Positions 14,657 to 22,075 of a stretch of 34,151 bases of DNA are shown here, one piece after another (within the stretch, counting starts at the first letter, position 1; every line of letters begins with the position of its first letter). The notes under the pieces are model-generated. The model saw only the letters and a program-made list of their open reading frames with translations, did no database searches and was not told where the DNA came from. Source of the stretch: Clostridiales bacterium DTU089 (lineage in GTDB: Bacteria > Bacillota > Clostridia > Oscillospirales > Acutalibacteraceae); the NCBI GenBank assembly GCA_001513045.1, contig LFSB01000007.1, positions 1 to 34,151 of the forward strand, in the 5' to 3' direction. Both the position numbers and the translations under genes were made by a program.

Positions 14657-15166
14657 TCACTTCAAAAAACATGAATTATGGTCTATAGCACGGAAAGGCA
14701 AACCGCTACGCACGAGATTATCTACCTTGAGTGCAACAAGGTTAATATCAGAGTTCAGATACCTCGCAATCTGTTCTGAATCATATCCTTCTTTGATGAG
14801 TTGGATAGTTTCATCATCCGGCAGCGTCAGTTCTGCGGTGAATACATTTGCTTCGTACTCACACCGTGAAGCCATATTATAAAGGGAAAACTCATGTATT
14901 CCGTTGCCTTTTCCAAGCTCCCTATGAAGCTGGTCGTGCCCCAGCTCATGAGCACATACTATTATTGCCGTTCGTCTGTCTAAATTACTGTTTATGAAGA
15001 TGTACCTGTTACGTTTTATGACGCGGTACATTCCCTTCAAACGATTAAAACCATCCCAATGCACAACCGTTATCCCAAGCTCTTTTGCAATTTGAAAAGG
15101 ATTTCTTGTATCGAACCGTGAAATCAAGGAATCAGCACGGGAAATAATGTAATCATTAGCGCTCAC
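14657..15166 (-). CDS. ImmA/IrrE-family metallopeptidase
   Basis: A 169-residue zinc peptidase. The HExxH motif is in IIVCAHELGHDQLH (about residues 68-81), and the downstream zinc ligand is likely the Glu in YEANVFTAELTLP (about 103-115). Family members cleave the partner XRE repressor (ImmA cleaves ImmR in ICEBs1; IrrE cleaves DdrO) after DNA damage. It lies directly downstream of such an XRE gene on the same strand. The start is GTG at 15166, preceded by AGGGGGTG. Confidence 0.92.
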   Translation of the reverse strand: MSANDYIISRADSLISRFDTRNPFQIAKELGITVVHWDGFNRLKGMYRVIKRNRYIFINSNLDRRTAIIVCAHELGHDQLHRELGKGNGIHEFSLYNMASRCEYEANVFTAELTLPDDETIQLIKEGYDSEQIARYLNSDINLVALKVDNLVRSGLPFRAIDHNSCFLK

Positions 15167-15232
15167 AAATACACCCCCTAATATCAGATACTTACATTAT
15201 AAATGTAGACATGTCCCATAAAACGGACTTGG

Positions 15233-15637
15233 TTATTTCTGATACTTTTTCGGGGTGTATTTTTTGTTTTTCTTCTTTGCATCCCAATAAGCGAAATTCA
15301 GAGCTTGAATGATTTCATCTTTTTCAGAATCGTCAATTTCGCCACCGGCAAACAATCCGGTTACTTCACTCACAAGGTCTTTCACTTCTCTTGCGGATTT
15401 ACTTCCACCTTTTTCGTGTGCATCAATGACAATTATGTCCGTATTGGAAACGAGAGAATCAGGAGTAATATCAAGCGCAGCAGCCAGTTTTTCAACCACT
15501 TCAAATTTCTGCGGTTTCCGAGAACCAAGTTCATAATTCTGAATGGTTCGCGCGGTCATATTCACTTTCTTTGCAAGTTGCTCTTGCGTCAAACCCTTAT
15601 TGGTTCTGGCTGATTTTAATCTTTCCTTAAATGCCAT
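15233..15637 (-). CDS. ImmR-like XRE repressor
   Basis: A 134-residue regulator. Residues 4-60 are a Cro/C1 helix-turn-helix (FKERLKSARTNKGLTQEQLA, KKVNMTARTIQNYELGSRKP), followed by an acidic C-terminal part with a lysine-rich tail. GAGGTG places the start at the ATG at 15637 better than at the upstream GTG at 15646. Its gene is followed by the ImmA-like peptidase and diverges from the polymerase gene, so it probably represses both directions through the ACACGAAC repeats of 15669-15784, with relief by peptidase cleavage. Confidence 0.92.
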   Translation of the reverse strand: MAFKERLKSARTNKGLTQEQLAKKVNMTARTIQNYELGSRKPQKFEVVEKLAAALDITPDSLVSNTDIIVIDAHEKGGSKSAREVKDLVSEVTGLFAGGEIDDSEKDEIIQALNFAYWDAKKKNKKYTPKKYQK

Positions 15638-15666
15638 ACTGCTCACCTCAAAAACAACATTTTTGT

Positions 15667-15787
15667 AAACACGAACACTTTTTTCTTAAACCATATTGAC
15701 ACGAAACTGATGTGTGTGCTATACTACAAACGCACACGAAAGATGTGTTCGTGTTATTATACTATCACACGAACTTGTTCATGTCAA
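15667..15787. promoter_or_regulatory. Divergent promoters with repeated ACACGAAC operators
   Basis: Rightward promoter: TTGACA 15696-15701, 18-base spacer, TATACT 15720-15725. Leftward promoter: TTGACA read on the minus strand at 15787-15782, 17-base spacer, TAGTAT at 15764-15759 (TATAAT overlaps at 15761-15756). Copies of ACACGAAC or near variants occur at 15669, 15699 and 15734 and as inverted GTTCGTGT at 15747. A dyad ACACGAAC-TT-GTTCATGT lies at 15767-15784. The repeats cover both promoters, as expected for the ImmR-like repressor. Confidence 0.8.
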
Positions 15788-15830
15788 GGGGTTTACAGAA
15801 TATTTTGCAATTAGTTCGGAGATGAAATGT

Positions 15831-17069
15831 ATGGACAGGACAATTCTACATTGCGATATGAACAACTTCTATGCTTCTGTCGAATGTATGCTGGATATGA
15901 GCTTGCGTGGACACCCGGTAGCCGTTGGCGGTGATGTGGAGAATAGACATGGTATCATTCTTGCAAAGAACTACGAAGCAAAGAAATACGGTATCCAAAC
16001 AGGGGAAGCACTCTGGCAAGCCCGTCAGAAGTGCAAAGACCTTATTATTGTCCCTCCGCATTATGAGCAGTATTTGAAATACTCCAAACTTGCCAGAGAG
16101 GTATATGCCGATTATACCGATCAGATAGAGCCATACGGTATGGATGAATGTTGGCTTGATGTTACCGGCAGCGTTGGTATTATGGGAAGCGGCGAAAAGA
16201 TAGCGAATGAAATACGGGAACGCATGAAATTTGAACTTGGTCTTTCCATTTCAGCGGGTGTTTCATACAATAAGATTTTCGCAAAGCTTGGTTCGGATAT
16301 GAAAAAGCCGGACGCTACAACGCTTATTCCGAAAGAAACCTTCCGAGAGAAGATATGGGATTTACCGGCTTCGGATATGCTTGGCGTCGGTAGAGCAACT
16401 GAAAAAGCGCTATCTTCTTATGGTATCCATACTATCGGGCAACTGGCAAACACACCGCCGGAACTGCTCAAGCACAGACTCGGCAAATGCGGTGTCATGA
16501 TTATTCAGTATGCAAACGGCGAAGACCATTCGCCTGTTGCAAGGCAAGATTATGAAGTACCGATTAAAAGTATCGGGCATGGGATAACAACCAGAGAAGA
16601 CCTTGAAAACAGCGCAGAGGTATGGAATGTTATGCTTTCCCTAATGCAAGATGTCGGTCATAAACTTCGTGTTTATGAAAAGAACGCCGGTGGCGTTGCT
16701 ATTGATATACGGAACTGTGAGCTTTCGCATAAGCAATGGCAATGTCAACTCCCGGCAGCAACCCACAGCACGTCCATCCTTGCGAAAGAAGCTTTCTCCC
16801 TTTTTTCGCGTTCATATAGATGGGACTTTCCGATTCGCTCTGTAACCGTCCGTGCGATTAACCTCAGTCCACAAAGCTGCCCCCAGCAGATTGATCTATT
16901 CACGGATTACGCAGAAATAAACCGGAGAGAGCGCATTGAAAGTGTTGTCGAGAACATACGGGACAGGTTCGGCAAGTATGCCATTATGCCCGCTGCTCTT
17001 TGTCGCAACATTAAAATGCCGACAGACAGAGAAATTGAATTGAAAATGCCAACCGGCATGATCAGTTAG
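15831..17069 (+). CDS. Y-family DNA polymerase (UmuC/DinB-like)
   Basis: A 412-residue translesion polymerase. It opens with ILHCDMNNFYASVE, giving metal ligand Asp9, and has YGMDECWLDVTG with Asp105-Glu106. The thumb helix-hairpin-helix is in LPASDMLGVGRATEKALSSYGIHTIGQLA, and the little-finger domain occupies roughly 235-370. Start 15831 is chosen over the longer frame from 15714 because CGGAG at 15817-15821 is correctly spaced and the protein then begins like other family members. Such polymerases are frequent in Firmicutes elements and phages (UvrX type). The next gene encodes a UmuD-like protein. Confidence 0.95.
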   Translation: MDRTILHCDMNNFYASVECMLDMSLRGHPVAVGGDVENRHGIILAKNYEAKKYGIQTGEALWQARQKCKDLIIVPPHYEQYLKYSKLAREVYADYTDQIEPYGMDECWLDVTGSVGIMGSGEKIANEIRERMKFELGLSISAGVSYNKIFAKLGSDMKKPDATTLIPKETFREKIWDLPASDMLGVGRATEKALSSYGIHTIGQLANTPPELLKHRLGKCGVMIIQYANGEDHSPVARQDYEVPIKSIGHGITTREDLENSAEVWNVMLSLMQDVGHKLRVYEKNAGGVAIDIRNCELSHKQWQCQLPAATHSTSILAKEAFSLFSRSYRWDFPIRSVTVRAINLSPQSCPQQIDLFTDYAEINRRERIESVVENIRDRFGKYAIMPAALCRNIKMPTDREIELKMPTGMIS

Positions 17070-17078
17070 GAGGAAAAG

Positions 17079-17384
17079 ATGAATACCCTTTGTGAAAAGA
17101 CGGAGCACAATCCTTGTTGTTACAACGGCATCGTAGGATGCAGCAGCTACACAAACACAGAATCAATCGTATGCTTTATCGCAAACGGCGACAACAACTT
17201 CCTGAACGAAGGTATTGTCGAAAAGTCGATTCTGTTTGTTGATACCAGAGGAACCTTTGAAGACGGAAAGCTCAATGTATTTGAGCAAAAGAATCAGACA
17301 CCAAAATTCAAGGTTTCAAGGTCACGACTAACGGAAGGCAACTTCATTGGTCGGGTAGTCATGTGTGCCAATCAATATGAGTAG
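17079..17384 (+). CDS. UmuD/S24-like protein lacking the catalytic serine (putative)
   Basis: A 101-residue protein that starts 9 bases after the polymerase with GGAGGAAAAG. Residues 29-69 line up with the UmuD/LexA catalytic fold: SIVCFIANGDNNFLNEGIVE then KSILFVDTRGTFEDGKLNVF corresponds to '[23 protein letters not shown]...DGDIV'. The nucleophile of GDSM is Asn39 (GDNN), and the lysine expected near FTVKK is replaced near Ser80. The end, NFIGRVVMC, matches the final 'GVVIHV' strand. It may be a non-cleavable polymerase partner. This is my alignment by eye, not a database match. Confidence 0.5.
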   Translation: MNTLCEKTEHNPCCYNGIVGCSSYTNTESIVCFIANGDNNFLNEGIVEKSILFVDTRGTFEDGKLNVFEQKNQTPKFKVSRSRLTEGNFIGRVVMCANQYE

Positions 17385-17396
17385 GAGGAAACAAAA

Positions 17397-17657
17397 ATGG
17401 CGGAAAAAACTCAATACATGAAAAAGTATGTAACTGTTGGCGCTTACCACACGCCGGAGGGAAAAACGATTCCGAAATTCCTCATTATTGATGATGAACA
17501 CAAGATTCTCATTGACCGATTAGTAACGTCCTGTCGGGCTGCGGCAACTAAGGTTGGCGGTAGCGGAATACGCTATACAGTAAGGATTCGTGGTATGGAA
17601 AAGTATATTTTTGAAGACGAGGGCAAGTGGTTTATTGAGGAAAGAGTACAGAACTGA
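17397..17657 (+). CDS. Hypothetical element protein, 86 residues
   Basis: I do not recognise the family. It is a beta-rich, basic small protein (KKYVTVGAYHTPEGKTIPKF, then LIIDDEHKILIDRLVTSCRA and GIRYTVRIRGMEKYIF) ending in a DEGKWFIEE segment, with no membrane span or cysteine cluster. AGGAGG precedes it. It follows the polymerase and UmuD-like genes closely and is likely on the same transcript. Confidence 0.65.
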   Translation: MAEKTQYMKKYVTVGAYHTPEGKTIPKFLIIDDEHKILIDRLVTSCRAAATKVGGSGIRYTVRIRGMEKYIFEDEGKWFIEERVQN

Positions 17658-17736
17658 ATCTCATAGCATCAATACAACCCAAGCCCATATTATGGGGAGT
17701 GCTCATTCAGGAGCATTTCGGACTGAGGTGAATTGA

Positions 17737-17934
17737 TTGGAACGTGACACTTGGACGCCGATTCCGATGTACTGCCCGAACTGCGGACACCTAAACATCG
17801 GATACCGGAACGATGAAAACAAAATCCATTATGAATGCCAGCGATGTAAAGTCGTATTTGTTAGAGTACAGAAAGGAAGAAGGCACGATACGATTGAAAT
17901 GTACGCTCCGGCAGGAGAAGAACGGTTATATTAG
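17737..17934 (+). CDS. Small zinc-ribbon protein, TTG start
   Basis: A 65-residue protein with CPNCGHLNIGYRND and CQRCKVVFVRV, two CxxC knuckles about 20 residues apart. GAGGTG at 17725-17730 places translation at TTG 17737. It is similar in layout to zinc-ribbon 'cysteine-rich KTR'-type proteins found in Tn916-like elements. The 79 bases before it contain a short GTGCTC/GAGCA hairpin. Confidence 0.65.
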   Translation: MERDTWTPIPMYCPNCGHLNIGYRNDENKIHYECQRCKVVFVRVQKGRRHDTIEMYAPAGEERLY

Positions 17935-17954
17935 AACACAGGAGGATTACAGCA

Positions 17955-18188
17955 ATGAATGTAATGAAGCAGTTTGTAAAGGAACGCAACGAAGCCCTGT
18001 TCAGCCTTGACAGGAAGAAGATTGAGAGGTATTTTGCCCGATGCGGACAACCACTTCCCGATACCGATATTGTCTTCTGGGCGGCAGTACATAAGTGTAT
18101 CTGCAATATCACTACCGCGCCGAAGGAGTTGGTACACAAGTCCGAGCAATGGCTTTTTGAACACGGCATGAGTCCGAGATTCTATTAA
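17955..18188 (+). CDS. Hypothetical element protein, 77 residues
   Basis: A small, mostly helical protein (MNVMKQFVKERNEALFSLDR, then KKIERYFARCGQPLPDTDIV) with the close EQWLFEHGMSPRFY. No family is assigned with confidence; proteins of this kind often sit between polymerase/regulator modules and the Xis-Int end of Firmicutes conjugative elements. CAGGAGG lies 15 bases before the ATG. Confidence 0.65.
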   Translation: MNVMKQFVKERNEALFSLDRKKIERYFARCGQPLPDTDIVFWAAVHKCICNITTAPKELVHKSEQWLFEHGMSPRFY

Positions 18189-18316
18189 GTTAGACAACAA
18201 AAACTGAATACGGCGTAACGACGAAATGGTTGAGATGAAACAGGCTGCGTAAACCCATCTTCAGGTCACACGCTTTGCACACATCGGTTGGTTTTACCAG
18301 ATATATTACATGAGAG

Positions 18317-18371
18317 GCCACCGACAGGATAGATTTCCATAGGAGAAGTCTATCCTGCCGGTGGCTTTTGT
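18317..18371 (+). terminator. Long hairpin terminator
   Basis: The 17-base arms at 18317-18333 and 18349-18365 pair with a single G-U, around a 15-base loop that contains AGGAG, followed by TTTTGTTTTC. The 190-350 base region before the sigma-like gene is otherwise non-coding. It may be an attenuator, since the loop carries a ribosome-binding-like sequence. Confidence 0.8.
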
Positions 18372-18478
18372 TTTCGGCAGAGATAAGCTCAATCGATAAC
18401 GGCTTCCGGCAGAAAAATTCTGAAGGGAGCCTTTTTTATGTTTATTTTCCGTTGGGAAACAGCAATAGCGCGATACCC

Positions 18479-18535
18479 GTAATCTCCGATTTTGATTTCA
18501 CCACAAAACCAAAATCAAAATTTTAAGGAGATTAC
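18479..18535 (+). promoter_or_regulatory. Hairpin that sequesters the ribosome binding site of the sigma-like gene
   Basis: GTAATCTCC (18479-18487) pairs perfectly with GGAGATTAC (18527-18535), and inside this ATTTTGATTT (18489-18498) pairs with AAATCAAAAT (18512-18521). The GGAG used for the ATG at 18541 is inside the stem. Translation of the sigma-like gene would need this fold to open. Confidence 0.65.
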
Positions 18536-18540
18536 ATACA

Positions 18541-19098
18541 ATGAAAACTACAGTTTTAGTCTACGAGGATATTAACGCAGCAGAGAAGAAACTACGTGTC
18601 GCAACAAAAGAGGAATGGGATGACATTCTTAAAGCAAACAAAGAGCTTTCTGAAGAACACCGCAGACATTTTATTAGGGATTGCATTCAAGAATCGGATG
18701 AACTTGACAGTATGTTCATTGAAGTTGAATACGAAGAATATAAAAAATGGCATTCCAAGCAAGTATACAGAGAAAGGGTTAGGAAAATCGGGTTGAAATT
18801 CACGGAAATATCATTAGATGACAAAGTGTCGGGAACAAATGGCAGAACTCTGTGTGAGACAATCTCTGATGGAGTGGATTATGAGAAGCAGGTAATTGAC
18901 AGTCTCATGATGGAAGAACTGAGAAAGGAATTGAGCCAGTGGAAACCTTGGGGAAACGAATTACTTGACCTATATTTGGACGGAAATGATGATTGCACTA
19001 CGGAGTATATACGTAAAATACTTGGATGTTCTGAGCAGTACGCTCGTCGAATGAAAAGAAAATTCACTGAATACGCAAAAAAATATTTGAAAAATTAG
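18541..19098 (+). CDS. Sigma-70 region-4-like DNA-binding protein
   Basis: A 185-residue protein. Residues 1-105 are acidic and unassigned. Residues 115-180 hold a region-4-like pattern: a helix with LRKELSQWKPWGNELLDLYL, then a helix-turn-helix CTTEYIRKILGCSEQYARRMKRKFTEYAKKYLK. This matches small sigma-like proteins that precede Xis and Int in Tn916-type elements. It probably activates the excision genes. Its translation start is buried in the hairpin at 18479-18535. Confidence 0.75.
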   Translation: MKTTVLVYEDINAAEKKLRVATKEEWDDILKANKELSEEHRRHFIRDCIQESDELDSMFIEVEYEEYKKWHSKQVYRERVRKIGLKFTEISLDDKVSGTNGRTLCETISDGVDYEKQVIDSLMMEELRKELSQWKPWGNELLDLYLDGNDDCTTEYIRKILGCSEQYARRMKRKFTEYAKKYLKN

Positions 19099-19161
19099 TT
19101 TCGTTTTTGGCATTTGAGGTTGCGGTATATAAGTAGAGGGATAATTAAGGAGATGAACTCA

Positions 19162-19374
19162 ATGGCAAACGAAAGAAAAGAATTGAATGTACCTATTTGG
19201 GAAAAATCCCATCTCACAGTAGACGAGGCTGCTGCTTATTCAGGAGTTGGAAGAAATAAAATAAGAGAACTGTCTGATAAAGCGGATTGTAACTTTGTGC
19301 TGTGGGTAGGAAACAAACGTCTGATTAAGCGCAAACTGTTTGACGAGTTTTTAGGCAATTCCTATTCTATCTGA
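19162..19374 (+). CDS. xis: Excisionase, Tn916 Xis type, copy 1
   Basis: A 70-residue protein: VPIWEKSHLTVDEAAAYSGV, then GRNKIRELSD and VLWVGNKRLIKRKLFDEFL, a winged helix-turn-helix of Tn916 Xis type that bends DNA to direct Int towards excision. AAGGAG at 19147-19152 fits the ATG at 19162, not the earlier ATGs at 19114 or 19153. A second, equally long paralogue follows at 19481. Confidence 0.9.
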   Translation: MANERKELNVPIWEKSHLTVDEAAAYSGVGRNKIRELSDKADCNFVLWVGNKRLIKRKLFDEFLGNSYSI

Positions 19375-19480
19375 TATGTCGAGGGTGCGATTTCGGGTGT
19401 ATTCTCAAAATCGCACCTTTGAATCCTTGCCTTTTTTTCGTTATTCTATTGTTAAGAAAAACGGACAGGAGGTAATCGAG

Positions 19481-19693
19481 GTGTCAAATAAGGAAACGAA
19501 CTGCGAGGTACCGATTTGGGAAAAAAGCAATCTCACAATCGACGAAGCAGCTCAGTATTTCGGTATTGGGAAAAACAAAATCAGAGAGCTATCTGACAGA
19601 CCGGATTGTTCATTCGTATTATGGGTAGGCAGTAAGCGATTGATTAAACGTAAGAAATTTGATGAGTTTATTGAAAACTCATACTCAATTTGA
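19481..19693 (+). CDS. xis: Excisionase, Tn916 Xis type, copy 2
   Basis: A 70-residue paralogue of the preceding protein, with VPIWEKSNLTIDEAAQYFGI, GKNKIRELSD and VLWVGSKRLIKRKKFDEFI. The start is GTG at 19481, with AGGAGG at 19467-19472; the earlier ATG at 19376 lies in the intergenic sequence. It is 16 bases from the integrase gene and so is probably the Xis most tightly co-expressed with Int. The function of keeping two copies is unclear. Confidence 0.9.
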   Translation: MSNKETNCEVPIWEKSNLTIDEAAQYFGIGKNKIRELSDRPDCSFVLWVGSKRLIKRKKFDEFIENSYSI

Positions 19694-19708
19694 GAAGGAG
19701 GTACCGAC

Positions 19709-20992
19709 ATGGTAAAACAAAGACCTGTAAAAACGCCGAGTAAAGCAGATGTCAGATTTGATAACAGACATGTACGTCTGCGCACAGGCGAACGGCAGCG
19801 TGAAAACGGCAGTTATACTTTCCGTTGGACATCGGAAGATGGAAAGCGTCATGCCGTCTATGCTCCGACTCTTGATGAATTACGGGAGCAGGAAGAAAAG
19901 GTCATCGTTGATAAACACGATGGTGTAAAAACGGATGTTAAGAAAAAGACTATAAACGAATACTTTGATCTATGGTGTCAGTTGAAACGAGGTATCAAGG
20001 ACAGCACATTCAAGAATTACATCTATATGTATGAGATGTTTGTTAAGCCCTCTTTCGGCAAGAAGCGGATCGCAACTGTTAAAAAGTCTGATGTGCGTCG
20101 CTATTATAATGACCTTGCCGACCAAAAAATCCTGAAAATCAATACGATAGACAATGTTCATAATGTGTTGCATCAGGTATTTCAGGTAGCGGTTGATGAT
20201 GGCATTGTTCGGATTAACCCGACAGACAATATGCTCAAGGAATTAAAACTGGCGCATGACAATGACGGTGAAAAGCGCAAGGCGCTCACAATAGAGCAAC
20301 AGAAATTATTCCTTGATTTCCTTCTGAGTCATCAAAAGTACAAGCACTGGTATCCTGTCTTTTTCATTATGTGCAACACAGGTATGCGAGTGGGAGAAAT
20401 CACCGGATTGCGTTGGCGTGATATTGATTTGGACGAGAAAACAATATCGGTAAATCATACATTGGTCTATTACAATCACCGTGATGAAAAGGGATGCTAT
20501 TACAGTATCAACACTCCGAAAACAAAAGCCGGAGAGCGTATCATTCCTATGACCGATAGTGTCAAAGAAGCATTTATCATGGAGCGTGGTTATCAGGCGG
20601 AAACCGGTCTTGAAAGTAAGGAGCGTATCGACGGTTATGACGATTTCATATTTGTCAACAAAGATGGGAATGTTCAAAACCAAAGCACTCTTAATAAAGC
20701 TATCAAGCGTGTTATGAGGGATTGTAATTGCGAGATACTGGATAAGTTCGGCGTTGACTGTGAGCCGGTTCTGCTACCCTCTTTCAGTTGTCATAATTTG
20801 CGGCACACATTTGCGACAAGGCTTTGTGAGTCCGGTATCAACCTGAAAGTAATTCAAGATGTTTTAGGACACGCCGATATTCAAACGACGATGAACATTT
20901 ATGTTGACGTGACGAATGAATTGAAGCAAAAAGAAATCGCTTCGTTTTCCTCCTATCTAAACCAAGAGATTGGAACGGCTGCGACAACATAG
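19709..20992 (+). CDS. int: Tyrosine integrase, Tn916 Int family
   Basis: A 427-residue site-specific recombinase. Residues 30-65 form the AP2-like arm-binding domain (GSYTFRWTSEDGKRHAVYAP), residues 80-180 the SAM-like core-binding domain (NEYFDLWCQLKRGIKDST). The catalytic domain shows Arg227 (TGMRVGEITGLRW), Lys273 region (NTPKTKAGERIIPM), His362-x-x-Arg365 (CHNLRHTFATRL), His388 (VLGHADIQTT) and Tyr398 (MNIYVDV). Complete and apparently active. GAAGGAGG precedes the start. With two Xis genes it forms the classic excision module. Confidence 0.97.
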   Translation: MVKQRPVKTPSKADVRFDNRHVRLRTGERQRENGSYTFRWTSEDGKRHAVYAPTLDELREQEEKVIVDKHDGVKTDVKKKTINEYFDLWCQLKRGIKDSTFKNYIYMYEMFVKPSFGKKRIATVKKSDVRRYYNDLADQKILKINTIDNVHNVLHQVFQVAVDDGIVRINPTDNMLKELKLAHDNDGEKRKALTIEQQKLFLDFLLSHQKYKHWYPVFFIMCNTGMRVGEITGLRWRDIDLDEKTISVNHTLVYYNHRDEKGCYYSINTPKTKAGERIIPMTDSVKEAFIMERGYQAETGLESKERIDGYDDFIFVNKDGNVQNQSTLNKAIKRVMRDCNCEILDKFGVDCEPVLLPSFSCHNLRHTFATRLCESGINLKVIQDVLGHADIQTTMNIYVDVTNELKQKEIASFSSYLNQEIGTAATT

Positions 20993-20994
20993 CA

Positions 20995-21036
20995 TAAAAA
21001 AAGGAACTGCAATCAAAAAGCAGTTCCTTTAACTTT
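20995..21036. terminator. Bidirectional terminator after int
   Basis: AAGGAACTGC (21001-21010) pairs perfectly with GCAGTTCCTT (21020-21029), flanked by A7 and a T-rich tail. It overlaps the last codon of the convergent XRE gene. Confidence 0.85.
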
Positions 21037-21340
21037 TGTTCGATATGGCGTGTGTAGTCAGCATTACAAGCGCATCTTCTTTCGCTCGTTCATCTGCGTT
21101 TCGTGAGGCAATCAAAAGTTGCAGCTCATAGTCGGATAAAGTCGAATCTTCAATCTCTTGTCTACCGAGTAGATAGTCAACGGTGACTCCGAAGATGTCA
21201 GCCATTTGAATCAAAACCTCTATGGAAGGTTGCCGCGAGCCGGTTTCATATCGTGAATATACGACAGAGGAAACGCCTAATGCTGTTGCCACATCGTTTT
21301 GCGTCAGCCCTTTGCGAACACGTATGTTTTTTATGTTCAC
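21029..21340 (-). CDS. XRE regulator, leftward member of a paralogous pair
   Basis: A 103-residue Cro/C1-type regulator: residues 1-60 hold IKNIRVRKGLTQNDVATALG, VYSRYETGSRQPSIEVLIQM and FGVTVDYLLGRQEIEDS, then a C-terminal RNADERAKEDALVML helix. The last part closely parallels the regulator at 21512 (ADSRAWQDALAIL), so the two are paralogues transcribed in opposite directions. AGGAGGAACTGCC lies before the ATG. It converges on int through a shared terminator. Confidence 0.92.
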   Translation of the reverse strand: MNIKNIRVRKGLTQNDVATALGVSSVVYSRYETGSRQPSIEVLIQMADIFGVTVDYLLGRQEIEDSTLSDYELQLLIASRNADERAKEDALVMLTTHAISNKS

Positions 21341-21377
21341 GGCAGTTCCTCCTTTTCGCTTTTTCTATATATTAGTA

Positions 21378-21472
21378 TACTACCAAATCGGAAGTGAATT
21401 TATTACCGTATCGGTAAACAACGCCTTGACCGTTTACCGATTTGGTAGTATCATTTACCGGAGAGGTAAATG
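21378..21472. promoter_or_regulatory. Four related operator palindromes between divergent XRE genes
   Basis: TACTACCAAATCGG (21378-21391) is the exact reverse complement of CCGATTTGGTAGTA (21437-21450). TTACCG-TAT-CGGTAA (21403-21417) and CATTTACC-GGAGA-GGTAAATG (21452-21472) are perfect dyads. All share the half-site TTACC(G). This gives a phage-like operator set for the two paralogous regulators. A possible rightward -35 is TTGACC at 21426-21431. Confidence 0.8.
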
Positions 21473-21511
21473 CTATGTGTCACTTCGCTCTTTCTCGGAT
21501 GTGGAGGACAA

Positions 21512-21817
21512 ATGAAACTGAAAGAAATCCGAATAAGTCGCAAACTCAAAGTTCAAGAAGTATCAGATTATCTGTGCTGCTTACCGTCCGTTTACAGTCG
21601 GTATGAGAATGGAAAGCGCGAACCTTCCATTGATGTTTTACTGAAGCTGTCCAAGTTGTATAGGGTTTCAGTTGATAATCTGGTAGGTAATGAAGAAATC
21701 GTAGACACAAGCATAACCAAAGACGAAGCAAGTTTAGTAAAGGCAATGCGCCATGCGGATTCCAGAGCATGGCAAGATGCACTTGCTATATTAGAACTTC
21801 ATAAAATGAGCAAATAA
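21512..21817 (+). CDS. XRE regulator, rightward member of a paralogous pair
   Basis: A 101-residue regulator: LKEIRISRKLKVQEVSDYLC, VYSRYENGKREPSIDVLLKL, LYRVSVDNLVGNEEIVDTS, then ADSRAWQDALAIL. It shares helix 3 (VYSRYE.G.R.PSI.VL) with the leftward regulator, so both should recognise the same TTACCG half-sites. GGAGG at 21503-21507 supports the ATG at 21512 over 21470. With its opposite partner it could form a CI/Cro-like switch for the recombinase operon downstream. Confidence 0.9.
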   Translation: MKLKEIRISRKLKVQEVSDYLCCLPSVYSRYENGKREPSIDVLLKLSKLYRVSVDNLVGNEEIVDTSITKDEASLVKAMRHADSRAWQDALAILELHKMSK

Positions 21818-21870
21818 ATTAAAACAGAGAGAGACAGAGCGACATGAAGCTTTGCTCTCTCGTTGCACGG

Positions 21871-21900
21871 GAAGCACCGCCTTTGCGGTGCTTCTTTCTT
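21871..21900 (+). terminator. Terminator or attenuator after XRE gene
   Basis: GAAGCACCGC (21871-21880) pairs perfectly with GCGGTGCTTC (21885-21894) over a CTTT loop, then TTTCTT. It lies between the XRE gene and the recombinase operon; read-through would make it an attenuator. Confidence 0.8.
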
Positions 21901-21984
21901 ATGGTCGCAAGGTCGCACGGCTTTTCAAAGGTATGGGTTTTGCGGTCTTGAATAAGCAAGAAAATGCGAACAATATCTGTTTTT

Positions 21985-22042
21985 TTGCCAAATCGGCGGC
22001 ATATAAAGAACTCTTTGCCGAAACGGCGATTGATAGTATAAC
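21985..22042 (+). promoter_or_regulatory. Paired TTGCC(G)AAA.CGGCG repeats and putative promoter
   Basis: TTGCCAAATCGGCGGC (21985-22000) and TTGCCGAAACGGCGAT (22015-22030) are near copies exactly 30 bases apart, about three helical turns, and each has an internal GCC/GGC dyad. The second one overlaps a possible -35 (TTGCCG 22015-22020) with TATAAC 16 bases later (22037-22042). It is the likely promoter region of the recombinase operon. Confidence 0.5.
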
Positions 22043-22075
22043 TATGTTCACTTAAAATATGAGTGAGGTCTGAGC

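Noticed and set aside
15714-15830. Longer N-terminus of the polymerase
   Set aside because: It would begin upstream of the likely transcription start, inside the operator region, and the correct ribosome binding site is for 15831.
21852-22055. 67-residue ORF between XRE and ATPase genes
   Set aside because: It overlaps a terminator hairpin and the repeat/promoter region, and shows no protein-like pattern.
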